Below are positions 5,993-13,025 of a DNA stretch of 13,025 nucleotides, piece after piece. Source of the DNA: Nitrospiraceae bacterium (GTDB lineage: Bacteria > Nitrospirota > Nitrospiria > Nitrospirales > Nitrospiraceae); contig JAABQN010000035.1 of assembly GCA_011391455.1 (NCBI GenBank), positions 1 through 13,025 on the forward strand, written 5' to 3'. A program made the position numbers and the translations under genes. The notes below the pieces were generated by a model. That model worked only from the letters and a program-made list of their open reading frames with translations. It made no database searches and was not told the DNA's origin. How positions within the stretch are numbered: position 1 is the stretch's first letter; each line of letters begins with the position of its first letter.

Positions 5993-7627
5993 ATGACCCA
6001 TTCCCTCGCTCGTTCACTCGTCCTTGCCGGCGCGAGCGGACTTTTCCTCCCGCTGAGTTTTCCAAAATCTGATCTTGAACTCTTGGCCTGGATTGCCCTC
6101 GTGCCGCTGCATTGGGCGTTGGACGGCAAAACCAAAGCACAGGCATTTTGGATCGGCTGGCTATCCGGCACAATTGCCTTTACCGGCATGATGACTTGGG
6201 TGGTCACAGCCATGACCACCTACGGCAAGGTTCCACTCCCAGTCAGTTACGGCATCCTGTTGCTGCTCACAGCCTATCTTGGCCTGTACGTCGGTCTCTA
6301 CTCTGCCGGAGCCGTGTGGTTTCGGAGCCTGATCCCTCGCTACGGGTACTTTGTCTTTCCTTGCCTATGGGTGACCCTCGAATTGATCAGAACCTATGCT
6401 TTGAGCGGAATGCCTTGGGGCCTTCTCGGTTATTCTCAATATCGTCAGATCGAGATCATTCAGATTGCAGATCACATGGGGGTATACGGGGTCTCATTCC
6501 TTATCGTGCTGGTCAATGTCGCACTGGCGGAATTCTTGTCCTGGCTGATGCCGTACTTCAGGAATTTCCGTCCGGCAAGGCTCCCATGGGAACTTGCGGC
6601 GATGGCATCATTGCTCGTCACGCTCTCGTGGCAATATGGTCTTGTCACGTTATCTGAAACGCCTTTCTCCGATATCCCACGATCGTCCATCACTGTGGGA
6701 GTGGTTCAGCCGAACGTCGATCAGGCAGTGAAGTGGGATACGGCCAATCGGGAGGAGACTCTCGCACGCTTTGACCGGTTGACGGAAAAACTCGGCAGTG
6801 CCACAGATTTGGTAGTCTGGCCGGAAGCGGCAACACCCTTCGTCTTTGAGCGTGAGCCGGTCTATCAGGTGCAACTCATGGCGCTGGCCAATCGAGCCCA
6901 GGCGCCGATCCTGTTCGGCAGCCCCGCCGTGCGATTCTATCCTGATCGCCGGCCCTATCTGATGAACAGCGCATACCTCCTCGCCCCCGATGGCCAATTG
7001 TTAGGACGTTATGACAAGCATCATCTGGTCCCATTCGGAGAATATATTCCATTCAAGTCTTCACTCCTGTTTTTCCTCGACAAACTTGTGGAAGGCATCG
7101 GCGACTTCGAGCCGGGAACCGGTTCGGCGGTCTTGACCTTGACGCCGAAACCCAAGTCTGCAACTGGAGGCAAGGCTGAGGCGACACCGAAACCGATAAG
7201 TTTTGGGGTGGCAATCTGCTACGAAGTGATCTTTCCGAACCTGGTGCGGCAATTTGCACTGAACGGGGCGGAGTTTCTAGTGACTGTGACGAACGATGCC
7301 TGGTTTGGCGCCTCGTCGGCTGCTTCACAACATTTTTCAATGGTGGTGTTTCGTTCGGTCGAGAATCATTTGGCCTTTGCCCGCTCAGCCAACACCGGCA
7401 TTTCCGGGTTTATCGATCCGTTCGGGCACATCGTCGAGGCAACGCCGATCTTCACGGAGCAGGCGGTCAAGGCGACGATGCAAGTCTGGCGTCCGCATAC
7501 GTTTTACAGCCGGTACGGCGATGTGTTTGCCTATGGCTGTGCTATAATCTGCGCGCTCTTGTTCCTGTTCGGCATATTCCGCACCAAGGAGTCTGAGCCG
7601 GATGCAATCGCCGCCACTCCTGTATAA
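5993..7627 (+). CDS. lnt: Apolipoprotein N-acyltransferase
   Basis: Lnt adds the third acyl chain to the N-terminal cysteine of lipoproteins in the inner membrane, taking it from a phospholipid. From the ATG at 5993 the protein is 544 residues, slightly longer than E. coli Lnt. This start is chosen because AAGGTG lies 6 nt upstream; the in-frame ATG at 5936 has no ribosome site and would add a charged 19-residue extension. The N-terminal half has several membrane segments, with a last one near the C-terminus. The periplasmic nitrilase domain holds the triad: E278 in VVWPEAATPF, K342 in RYDKHHLVPFGEY and C409 in GVAICYEVIFP. A Lys/Thr/Pro-rich insert (about residues 383-401) precedes the cysteine. 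An AGGAGG at 5951 has no well-spaced start and is probably unused. prfB starts 17 nt downstream. Confidence 0.94.
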   Translation: MTHSLARSLVLAGASGLFLPLSFPKSDLELLAWIALVPLHWALDGKTKAQAFWIGWLSGTIAFTGMMTWVVTAMTTYGKVPLPVSYGILLLLTAYLGLYVGLYSAGAVWFRSLIPRYGYFVFPCLWVTLELIRTYALSGMPWGLLGYSQYRQIEIIQIADHMGVYGVSFLIVLVNVALAEFLSWLMPYFRNFRPARLPWELAAMASLLVTLSWQYGLVTLSETPFSDIPRSSITVGVVQPNVDQAVKWDTANREETLARFDRLTEKLGSATDLVVWPEAATPFVFEREPVYQVQLMALANRAQAPILFGSPAVRFYPDRRPYLMNSAYLLAPDGQLLGRYDKHHLVPFGEYIPFKSSLLFFLDKLVEGIGDFEPGTGSAVLTLTPKPKSATGGKAEATPKPISFGVAICYEVIFPNLVRQFALNGAEFLVTVTNDAWFGASSAASQHFSMVVFRSVENHLAFARSANTGISGFIDPFGHIVEATPIFTEQAVKATMQVWRPHTFYSRYGDVFAYGCAIICALLFLFGIFRTKESEPDAIAATPV

Positions 7628-7644
7628 ATTGAAAGGGGCGCTCC

Positions 7645-8794
7645 ATGTTAGATGAAGTCAAGAATCGCGTACGGGCCGTTGAGCAATTAGTAACGGAACT
7701 ACGGGGGCATCTTTGACTTTGCCCGCATGACGGCCGAGTTGGCGCATCTCGAACAACAGACATCCCAACCTGATTTTTGGAACCATGCTCAAAGAGCCGC
7801 CAAGATCAGCAGAAAAAAGTCTTCGATTGAGCGGGATCTCCAGCAGTGGCGCGATATCGATGGGAAGAGGAACGATCTGGACGCGTTACTTGAATTGGCC
7901 GAAGAAAGCGGTGACGCCGGGCTCGTGAAAGAGTTGACCGTCGAACTGGATCAATTCGAGCCGAAGCTCGCAGCCCTACGGCTTGAACTTCTACTCTCGG
8001 GCGAACTGGACCCCAACAACGCGATTGTGGCGATCCATCCAGGCGCCGGTGGAACGGAATCGCAGGACTGGGCGCAGATGCTGCTCCGTATGTATGTCCG
8101 TTGGGCCGAGAGCAAAAAATTCAAAGTCGAAACGCTGGACCTGCTCCCGGGAGAGGAAGCAGGCATAAAGAGCGTGACTCTGTCAGTGACAGGGCCCTAT
8201 GCCTACGGCTATCTCAAGGCCGAAGCGGGCGTGCATCGATTGGTGCGCATTTCACCCTTCGACGCGAACAAGCGGCGGCATACCTCCTTTGCTTCGGTCT
8301 TCGTCTATCCCGAGGTGAATGAAGATATCGATCTCGTCATCGAAGACAAAGATCTGAGGATCGATACCTTTCGGGCCGGCGGCGCCGGAGGCCAAAATGT
8401 GAATAAGGTCGAGACGGCCATCCGCATGACACACCTGCCGACTGGCATTGTGGTGCAATGTCAGAACGAACGATCACAGCTCCAGAATCGCAATGGCGCG
8501 ATGAAAGTCATGAAAGCGCGCCTCTATGAACTCGAACTGAAAAAGAAAGAAGCAGAGTTCAATGCGATCGTCGGCGAGAAAAAGGATATTGCCTGGGGCA
8601 GCCAGATTCGATCGTATGTGTTCCAGCCCTATCAAATGGTCAAAGATCTCCGCACGGGCTATGAAGTGGGCCAGGTAGCCGACGTCATGGACGGCGATCT
8701 GGACGGGTTCATCGAGGCCTATTTGAAGATGAAGCAACTTGGGGTCACCGCGCTCAGCTATCAACAGTCGGAAACGGACGAGCTCGATAACTGA
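7645..8794 (+). CDS. prfB: Peptide chain release factor 2 (programmed +1 frameshift)
   Basis: RF2 recognises UGA and UAA stop codons and triggers release of the finished chain. The reading frame opens at ATG 7645, runs 23 codons (MLDEVKNRVRAVEQL... to RGHL) and meets an in-frame TGA at 7714-7716. Skipping T7714 puts the ribosome in the +1 frame at GAC 7715 and gives a 382-residue protein ending at 8794. Key motifs are in place: the stop-codon-reading tripeptide SPF (203-205, in VRISPFDANKRR) and the catalytic GGQ (248-250, in GGAGGQNVNK). The ATG has AAGGGG-type sequence upstream. It lies between lnt and lysS, all on the same strand; prfB-lysS is a common bacterial pairing. A caller that ignores frameshifting would start it at 7727 and lose 27 residues. 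Confidence 0.95.
7703..7717 (+). other. prfB programmed +1 frameshift site
   Basis: The sequence GGGGGCATCTTTGAC contains a Shine-Dalgarno-like G-run (7703-7707), a 3-nt spacer, the slippery codon CTT (7711-7713), the TGA stop (7714-7716) and the C that weakens termination. It differs little from the E. coli site AGGGGGTATCTTTGAC. When RF2 is scarce, slow termination at TGA allows the ribosome to slip forward and make more RF2. Sequence and spacing are seen directly; the mechanism is established for the family. Confidence 0.95.
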
Positions 8795-8823
8795 CCGAGA
8801 AAGAACATCCGCAAAGGCACGTG

Positions 8824-10305
8824 ATGGAAGAACTGAACGAACAACAGCAGCAACGGATAAAGAAGCTCGACATCCTGCGTGAGGCGGGCGTGGCGCCCTA
8901 CGGCACGCGCTTCGACGTGAAGGATCGCGCGGGCCAACTGAGCAAGCTCCATGGGGAGAAAACCAAAGAGGTTCTGGAACAAGAGAAGATCTCCTGTACC
9001 ATGGCAGGGCGCATCGTCGCCTTGCGGCGATTCGGCAAGGCAGGTTTCGCGGTGCTACAGGACGGATCCGACCGGCTGCAAGTCTACCTCAAGAAAGATC
9101 ATCTCTCAGAACAGGCCTATCGCGTCGCCGAACAGCTCGATCTGGGCGATTGGATCGGCGTGACCGGCACCCTCTTTCGCACAAAGACAAACGAATTCAC
9201 CGTCGAAGTGGCGCAGCTGACATTTTTGAGCAAAGCCCTCAGACCGCTTCCGGAAAAGTGGCACGGGTTGACGGACGTGGAGACCCGCTATCGCCAGCGC
9301 TATGTCGACTTGATTGCCAATCCTGAAGTCCATGACATCTTCGCCACCCGCAGCAGAATTATCGCCGGCATTCGTGCCTTCTTGATCGAGCGAAACTTTC
9401 TTGAGGTTGAAACGCCGATGATGCATCCGATTCCCGGCGGCGCAGCGGCAAAACCATTTGTCACCCACCATAATGCGCTCGGCGTCGATCTGTACCTCCG
9501 CATTGCACCGGAACTCTATTTGAAGCGGTTGATCGTCGGCGGCTTTCCTCGCGTGTTTGAAATCAACCGCAATTTCAGAAACGAAGGCATCTCGACGATT
9601 CATAACCCGGAATTTACGATGCTGGAGTTCTACGTGGCCTATGCCGACTATCAGGACTTGATCGTTCTCACGGAAACACTCGTCTCCTCGTTGGCGCAGC
9701 AGATCCTCGGCAAGACGGTCATCGACTATCAGGGCAAGGAAATCACACTCACGCCTCCGTGGCGTCGCTGGTCCTATCATCAGGCTATTCTGGAAGTGAA
9801 CAAGCTGGACCCTTCCGTCCTTCAAGATAAGGATCAAGCGATTGCAGCGGCCAAAACTCTGGGTATCGCGATCGATCCGAAATGGCCGCTCTTCAATATC
9901 GCGAACGAGATCTTCGAGGAAACGGTGGAGCCGAATCTGATTCAACCGACCTTCATTACCGACTACCCGATTGAAATTTCCCCGCTCGCCAGGCGCAAAG
10001 ATTCGAACCCGGCGCTGACCGACCGCTTCGAGCTCTACATTGCAGGCCGGGAGATCGCGAATGCCTTTTCAGAGTTGAACGATCCATTGGATCAACGGCA
10101 ACGGTTCGAGGGGCAGGCGGCGCAGCGGGCGGCGGGCGACGAAGAAGCGCATCTGGTCGACGAAGATTTTCTGCGGGCCTTGGAGTACGGCATGCCGCCG
10201 ACCGCAGGCGAAGGCATCGGCATCGACCGGCTGATCATGCTCTTTACGGACCAAGCTTCGATCCGCGACGTGGTCCTCTTCCCGCAACTGAGGCCCGAGA
10301 AATAA
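8824..10305 (+). CDS. lysS: Lysyl-tRNA synthetase, class II
   Basis: This enzyme charges tRNA-Lys with lysine using ATP in the cytoplasm. From ATG 8824 it is 493 residues, a usual length. An N-terminal helix (EELNEQQQQRIKKLD) leads into the OB-fold anticodon-binding domain (about residues 57-137, including GRIVALRRFGKAGF). The catalytic core shows GGAAAKPF (206-213), the motif 2 region FRNEGISTIHNPEFTMLEFY (251-270) and motif 3 GEGIGIDRLIML (462-473). The start is ATG rather than the adjacent in-frame GTG at 8821, because AAAGG (8813-8817) gives 6 nt spacing to the ATG and only 3 nt to the GTG. It is 29 nt after prfB and 2 nt before the Lol permease gene, so probably in one operon. Confidence 0.95.
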   Translation: MEELNEQQQQRIKKLDILREAGVAPYGTRFDVKDRAGQLSKLHGEKTKEVLEQEKISCTMAGRIVALRRFGKAGFAVLQDGSDRLQVYLKKDHLSEQAYRVAEQLDLGDWIGVTGTLFRTKTNEFTVEVAQLTFLSKALRPLPEKWHGLTDVETRYRQRYVDLIANPEVHDIFATRSRIIAGIRAFLIERNFLEVETPMMHPIPGGAAAKPFVTHHNALGVDLYLRIAPELYLKRLIVGGFPRVFEINRNFRNEGISTIHNPEFTMLEFYVAYADYQDLIVLTETLVSSLAQQILGKTVIDYQGKEITLTPPWRRWSYHQAILEVNKLDPSVLQDKDQAIAAAKTLGIAIDPKWPLFNIANEIFEETVEPNLIQPTFITDYPIEISPLARRKDSNPALTDRFELYIAGREIANAFSELNDPLDQRQRFEGQAAQRAAGDEEAHLVDEDFLRALEYGMPPTAGEGIGIDRLIMLFTDQASIRDVVLFPQLRPEK

Positions 10306-10307
10306 CG

Positions 10308-11588
10308 GTGGCCCTCCCCTACGAAATCTTTGTCGGGTTGCGATATCTGCGCGCGAAGCGCCGGAATCGGACGATTTCATTGAACACCGTCGTCTCTATT
10401 GCCGGAATCACCCTCGGTGTGGCTGCCCTGATCGGGACGGTCGGCATCATGACCGGCTTTAAAGAGGACATTCAGGCCAAGATTCTTGGAACGACGGCCC
10501 ATATCATCGTGCAGGATCGGATGAAGGACAACATGAGCGAGTACGACCCTGTCGCCAAGCAGGTCGTCACCGTTCCGGGCGTCGTAGCGGCAACCCCCTT
10601 CGTGCTCAAGCAGGTCTTGCTCACGACCCAGAGCGGCGTGCAAGGCATTGTGATCCGAGGCATCGACCCGCAACGCGAAGCGACGGTGACCGAGTTAGCC
10701 AAAAATCTCTCGACCGGAGAATTAGCCGACCTCAGCAAACCGGTCAAGATGAAGCAACCACCCGCCGACGATCCGAACGGCCCGGCAGTCGAAACAGAAA
10801 AACCCGGCATCATCCTGGGCAAGGAATTGGCGCTGCGACTCGGCGTCTTTGTCGGGGATACGGTCAATGTGGTTTCCCCTCCCGCCGGTCCGATCAGCGC
10901 GATCGGCATGGTGCCGAAGATCCGCACCTTCGCGCTGGTCGCTCTGTTTCAATCGGGCATGTACGAGTACGACTCGTCATTGGCCTACATCGACCTCGCG
11001 GAAGCGCAAAAGTTTTTCAACATGGGGCACACCGTGACGGGCATTGAGATTAAAGTTTCGGACGTCTTCCACGCGGACGAGACGGCCCGTTCCGTGGAGC
11101 AGTCGCTCGGTTTCGCCTATGGCGCGCGCGACTGGATGCAGATGAATCGCAATCTGTTCTCGGCGCTCAAGCTCGAAAAAACGATGATGTTTTTGCTGTT
11201 GGTGCTGATCACGATCGTAGCCTCCTTCAACATCGTGAGCACCCTGACCATGATCGTAACGGAAAAGCAAAAAGAAATTGCGATCCTCAAGGCCATGGGC
11301 GCGACCAGGAAAAGCATTCGACGCATTTTTATGCTAAACGGATTGATCATCGGCCTGTCAGGAACCGCCATCGGTATCCCCCTCGGCTATACGTTTCTCT
11401 GGCTGATCCAGACCTTCTGGACCTTCGATCCTTCGGTCTACTACATCTCGCGGATCCCGGTCCATGTACAAGTGATGGATGTCCTCCTTGTGGCAGGCTC
11501 CGCCATTCTGATCAGCTTTGCCGCCACGGTCTACCCTTCACTCCAGGCAGCCAAGCTCGAACCGGTAGCTGCGCTGCGCTACGAATGA
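10308..11588 (+). CDS. Lipoprotein-releasing ABC transporter permease (LolC/LolE family)
   Basis: This inner-membrane permease works with LolD to extract mature lipoproteins and hand them to the periplasmic carrier LolA. It has 426 residues and the family topology: first membrane helix at about 24-49, a large periplasmic domain to about 285, then helices at about 292-317, 340-366 and 389-411. The cytoplasmic segment EKQKEIAILKAMGATRKSI (318-336) is the typical coupling region that meets the ATPase. A Pro/Asp-rich insert (about 147-166) lies in the periplasmic domain. The start is GTG 10308, 2 nt after the lysS stop; N-terminal residues ALPYEIFVGLRYLRAKR match the family well, although the ribosome site is weak, so translational coupling to lysS is likely. 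Only one permease is present here, so a LolF-like homodimer or a distant partner gene are both possible. Confidence 0.92.
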   Translation: MALPYEIFVGLRYLRAKRRNRTISLNTVVSIAGITLGVAALIGTVGIMTGFKEDIQAKILGTTAHIIVQDRMKDNMSEYDPVAKQVVTVPGVVAATPFVLKQVLLTTQSGVQGIVIRGIDPQREATVTELAKNLSTGELADLSKPVKMKQPPADDPNGPAVETEKPGIILGKELALRLGVFVGDTVNVVSPPAGPISAIGMVPKIRTFALVALFQSGMYEYDSSLAYIDLAEAQKFFNMGHTVTGIEIKVSDVFHADETARSVEQSLGFAYGARDWMQMNRNLFSALKLEKTMMFLLLVLITIVASFNIVSTLTMIVTEKQKEIAILKAMGATRKSIRRIFMLNGLIIGLSGTAIGIPLGYTFLWLIQTFWTFDPSVYYISRIPVHVQVMDVLLVAGSAILISFAATVYPSLQAAKLEPVAALRYE

Positions 11589-11634
11589 TTATGCCGCCCT
11601 CTTTACCATTTCCCTTCCATGCTGGAGTTCCCGC

Positions 11635-12297
11635 GTGATCACCGTCACCGATCTGACCAAATCGTTCCCCATGGGCGGGCAGACCCTCACCGTGTTGAAG
11701 GGTGTCAATCTCCAGATTCAGCGGGGCGAGTTGATTGCGATTGTCGGAGCTTCGGGAGCCGGAAAGAGTACGCTGCTCCATATAATCGGCACGCTCGATC
11801 GACCGACGACAGGAACGGTCCACTTTGAAGGCCAGGATATGTTTCACCTGTCAGAGGGTGAACAGGCAGACTTTCGAAACCGGCGTATCGGGTTTGTCTT
11901 CCAATTTCATCACCTCCTGCCGGAGTTCACGGCGCTCGAGAATGCCTGTATGCCGGCACTGATCCAGCGGCGAAATCCGGCCGATATTGAACCGGACGCT
12001 ATTGCTTTGCTTCAGGAGGTCGGGCTGGGAGCCCGCTTACATCACAAGCCCGGTGAATTATCCGGTGGTGAACAGCAGCGCGTGGCGGTCGCACGAGCGT
12101 TGTTGCAGAAGCCCGATCTGGTGTTAGCCGATGAACCGACCGGAAATCTGGATACGCATACAGGCGAGGCGCTCTTCGCGATGATGCGTGAACTGAATAA
12201 GGCCCGCGGGACAACCTTCGTCATCGTCACTCATAACGACAAGCTGTCTGCCCAAGCCGACCGGATTGTGCATATGCAAGACGGCCAAATTGTGTAA
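11635..12297 (+). CDS. lolD: Lipoprotein-releasing ABC transporter ATP-binding protein LolD
   Basis: LolD hydrolyses ATP to drive lipoprotein release by the adjacent permease. The protein is 220 residues, about the normal length. All ABC ATPase motifs are intact: Walker A GASGAGKST (38-46), the Q-loop at Q90 in FVFQFHHLLPEF, the signature LSGGEQQR (142-149), Walker B LVLADEP (162-168) with catalytic E167, the D-loop following in TGNLD, and the switch histidine H200 in IVTHND. The FQFHHLLPEFTALEN stretch is typical of the LolD/MacB group. The start is GTG 11635 with GGAG (11624-11627) 7 nt upstream. It is 46 nt after the permease stop on the same strand and is probably the last gene of the lnt-to-lolD series. 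No strong terminator follows. Confidence 0.94.
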   Translation: MITVTDLTKSFPMGGQTLTVLKGVNLQIQRGELIAIVGASGAGKSTLLHIIGTLDRPTTGTVHFEGQDMFHLSEGEQADFRNRRIGFVFQFHHLLPEFTALENACMPALIQRRNPADIEPDAIALLQEVGLGARLHHKPGELSGGEQQRVAVARALLQKPDLVLADEPTGNLDTHTGEALFAMMRELNKARGTTFVIVTHNDKLSAQADRIVHMQDGQIV

Positions 12298-12351
12298 ACA
12301 ATAGGGTGGCAATCAGCCGTTTACATTCATAGGGTCGCCCCCGTCTAACCC

Positions 12352-12380
12352 TTGACGAGAGCCATTTCATCCAATAGACT
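12352..12380 (+). promoter_or_regulatory. Sigma-70-type promoter upstream of the TraF-like gene
   Basis: TTGACG (12352-12357) and TAGACT (12375-12380) are separated by exactly 17 nt, with start expected near 12387 and a 5' UTR of about 30 nt. This suggests the outer-membrane protein gene is transcribed separately from the lol genes. No gene or clear terminator hairpin was seen in the 120-bp gap 12298-12417. Confidence 0.55.
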
Positions 12381-12417
12381 CAGCAAAATACCTCAACTCG
12401 CATGGAGTTGTCCTGCT

Positions 12418-13025
12418 ATGTCTTACTATCGGTCAGTTCGTGCCATTGCGATCCTCATAGGTCTGTTGATTCCTGCACAGGCAATGGCCCTGGAATTCGT
12501 GACTGTGGGGCCTCGATCGATGGGTATGGGCGGGGCCGGTGTGGCTATCACGACTGATTCCTTGGCCACCTACTGGAATCCCGCCGGGCTCGCAATGACC
12601 CAGACGGTGGATGTCAGGTTTCAAGGTAGTGGACAGGTGATTGATCGCCTTGGCATCGCCGATGCTGTCCAGGATCTTGAAAAGTTCGATCCCAATGATC
12701 TGAATGCCGCTGCAAAGGCACAAGACATCGCCGATCGGATCAATCGCCCTGGCGCAACTGTGTCGATCAATGGGTCAGCCGGTCTCTATATCAAAGGGCA
12801 TTTGGGAGAACATGCTTTCGGTGTCAACATTTCTGACGTTGCAACAGGCGGTGGGTTTGTGAGTACTCCTGTGACAGTGATTACTGGCCCCCCTGTGAGT
12901 TTAACCGGTGCAATGGCTCTCCGTGCGTTAGAGGTCAGACAGGCAGCGTTCTCCTATGCCTATGCCTTTGCCGATAAAATGGTTTCTATCGGCGTGACGG
13001 GAAAGTTTCTTCAAGGCGCTGCCTA
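12418..13025 (+). CDS. TraF-like (PF13729-type) outer-membrane protein, N-terminal part, truncated by window end
   Basis: The frame is open for 202 codons from ATG 12418 to the window edge without a stop. GGAG (12404-12407) lies 10 nt upstream. A signal peptide is clear: MSYYRSVR, a hydrophobic core, and cleavage probably after PAQAMA at about residue 24. The mature N-terminus EFVTVGPRSMGMGGAGVAIT, followed by DSLATYWNPAGLA, is the hallmark start of proteins annotated as conjugal transfer TraF or related FadL/PorV-like beta-barrel proteins. Alternating beta-strand patterns follow (SINGSAGLYIKG, AFGVNISDVATGGGF). Despite the family name, nothing nearby suggests conjugation, so it is more likely a general outer-membrane or surface protein. 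Its function and total length cannot be told from this fragment. Confidence 0.75.
   Translation, partial: MSYYRSVRAIAILIGLLIPAQAMALEFVTVGPRSMGMGGAGVAITTDSLATYWNPAGLAMTQTVDVRFQGSGQVIDRLGIADAVQDLEKFDPNDLNAAAKAQDIADRINRPGATVSINGSAGLYIKGHLGEHAFGVNISDVATGGGFVSTPVTVITGPPVSLTGAMALRALEVRQAAFSYAYAFADKMVSIGVTGKFLQGAA

Noticed and set aside
12418..13025. Conjugation or mobile-element region suggested by the TraF-like name
   Set aside because: No other tra, mob, integrase or transposase gene is present. The family name is historical and these proteins are common in non-mobile contexts.

Overview
The window looks like bacterial chromosome from a Gram-negative (diderm) organism with moderately high GC. 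The gene set suits a member of the Nitrospirota such as Nitrospira: a complete bacterial topoisomerase VI pair next to PilZ, Pal, Lnt and Lol genes. That taxonomic guess comes from gene content and general style, not from a marker gene. No insertion sequence, prophage, CRISPR array, tRNA or rRNA was seen.

Layout. Positions 1-248 are a short non-coding lead with one nested hairpin. Positions 249-473 (+) encode a 74-residue membrane protein of unknown function. It converges on a minus-strand block running from 5775 down to 513. In transcription order that block holds pal (peptidoglycan-associated lipoprotein), a 77-bp nested palindrome at its stop codon, a degenerate 9-bp tandem repeat, a YajG-like lipoprotein, a small PilZ protein, a probable 6S RNA gene with its own sigma-70-type promoter, then top6B and top6A.

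On the plus strand, divergent from pal, is a compact series: lnt (apolipoprotein N-acyltransferase), prfB (release factor 2, with the programmed +1 frameshift intact), lysS, a LolC/LolE-type permease and lolD. After a 120-bp gap with a convincing promoter comes the start of a TraF-like (PF13729-type) outer-membrane protein that runs off the end.

How the genes fit together. Much of the window concerns the outer membrane and lipoproteins. Lnt completes lipoprotein acylation, the Lol permease and LolD release lipoproteins from the inner membrane, Pal is a likely client, and the second lipoprotein is another possible one. prfB and lysS are translation genes sharing the plus-strand series. The minus strand adds DNA topology (topoisomerase VI), probable c-di-GMP sensing (PilZ) and global transcription control (6S RNA).

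The most notable items are the probable 6S RNA at 3864-4016, found by sequence and fold, and the bacterial topoisomerase VI with a long basic C-terminal tail on subunit B. No wholly new multi-gene system was identified.
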